From positions 1 through 6,108 of the forward strand of contig JAADHP010000032.1 in the NCBI GenBank assembly GCA_013151785.1: 6,108 nt of DNA, written 5' to 3'. Below, one piece after another: positions 6,072-6,108 of the stretch. Source of the DNA: Nitrospirota bacterium (GTDB taxonomy: Bacteria; Nitrospirota; Thermodesulfovibrionia; Thermodesulfovibrionales; JdFR-85). The position numbers and the translations under genes are program-made. How positions within the stretch are numbered: position 1 is the first letter of the stretch; each line of letters opens with the position of its first letter. The notes beneath the pieces were generated by a model that searched no databases, was not told the DNA's origin, and was given only the letters and a program-made list of their open reading frames with translations.

Positions 6072-6108
6072 ATGCTGAGAAGAGACTACTATTTTACATC
6101 TGAATCAG
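6072..6108 (+). CDS. metK: S-adenosylmethionine synthetase, N-terminal fragment (3' end outside window)
   Basis: Only 12 codons are inside the window: MLRRDYYFTSES. The FTSES string at this position is the start of the conserved FTSESVTEGHPDK motif of bacterial methionine adenosyltransferase, which makes S-adenosylmethionine from methionine and ATP in the cytosol. The consensus ribosome binding site at 6060-6067 and the A/T-rich upstream region support a true, well-translated gene start. The fragment is short, so the call rests on this motif and should be confirmed from the sequence past 6108. It lies 143 nt downstream of the radical SAM gene and probably has its own promoter. Confidence 0.85.
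   Translation, partial: MLRRDYYFTSES

Overview
The window is a bacterial chromosomal segment of about 40-45% G+C by eye. Every gene I can support lies on the + strand. The gene set is the ferrochelatase C-terminus (hemH), a futalosine-pathway menaquinone enzyme (mqnD), ileS, lspA, a B12-binding/radical SAM protein and the first codons of metK. This suggests an anaerobic or microaerophilic diderm bacterium with haem and menaquinone respiration. A Nitrospirota (Thermodesulfovibrionia-like) or deltaproteobacterial-type host is my best guess, but it rests on overall look and not on a search.

Layout: 1-250 is the 3' end of hemH, followed after 15 nt by mqnD (266-1099), which has a good Shine-Dalgarno. 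A 39-nt gap (1100-1138) carries a good sigma70-type promoter whose predicted start point falls on or just before the ileS ATG, so ileS may be read from a leaderless mRNA. ileS (1139-3910) overlaps lspA (3907-4380) by ATGA, so the two are probably translationally coupled. The lspA to radical SAM gap (4381-4641) holds the most unusual structure in the window. It is a 172-bp element (4401-4572) bounded by 21-bp inverted repeats with one mismatch, and it encloses two further strong hairpins. A B12-binding/radical SAM gene of unknown function follows (4642-5928). A 143-nt spacer (5929-6071) with a small hairpin, an A/T-rich promoter-like stretch and a consensus ribosome binding site leads into metK, which is cut off after 12 codons.

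Function: hemH and mqnD supply components of the respiratory chain (haem and menaquinone). ileS and lspA are the common bacterial housekeeping pair (isoleucyl-tRNA synthesis and lipoprotein signal-peptide removal). The radical SAM protein would consume S-adenosylmethionine and metK makes it, but the two appear to be separately expressed. Apart from the structured element and the orphan radical SAM protein, the region is ordinary core genome. I see no mobile-element genes, CRISPR array, defence system or tRNA/rRNA gene.
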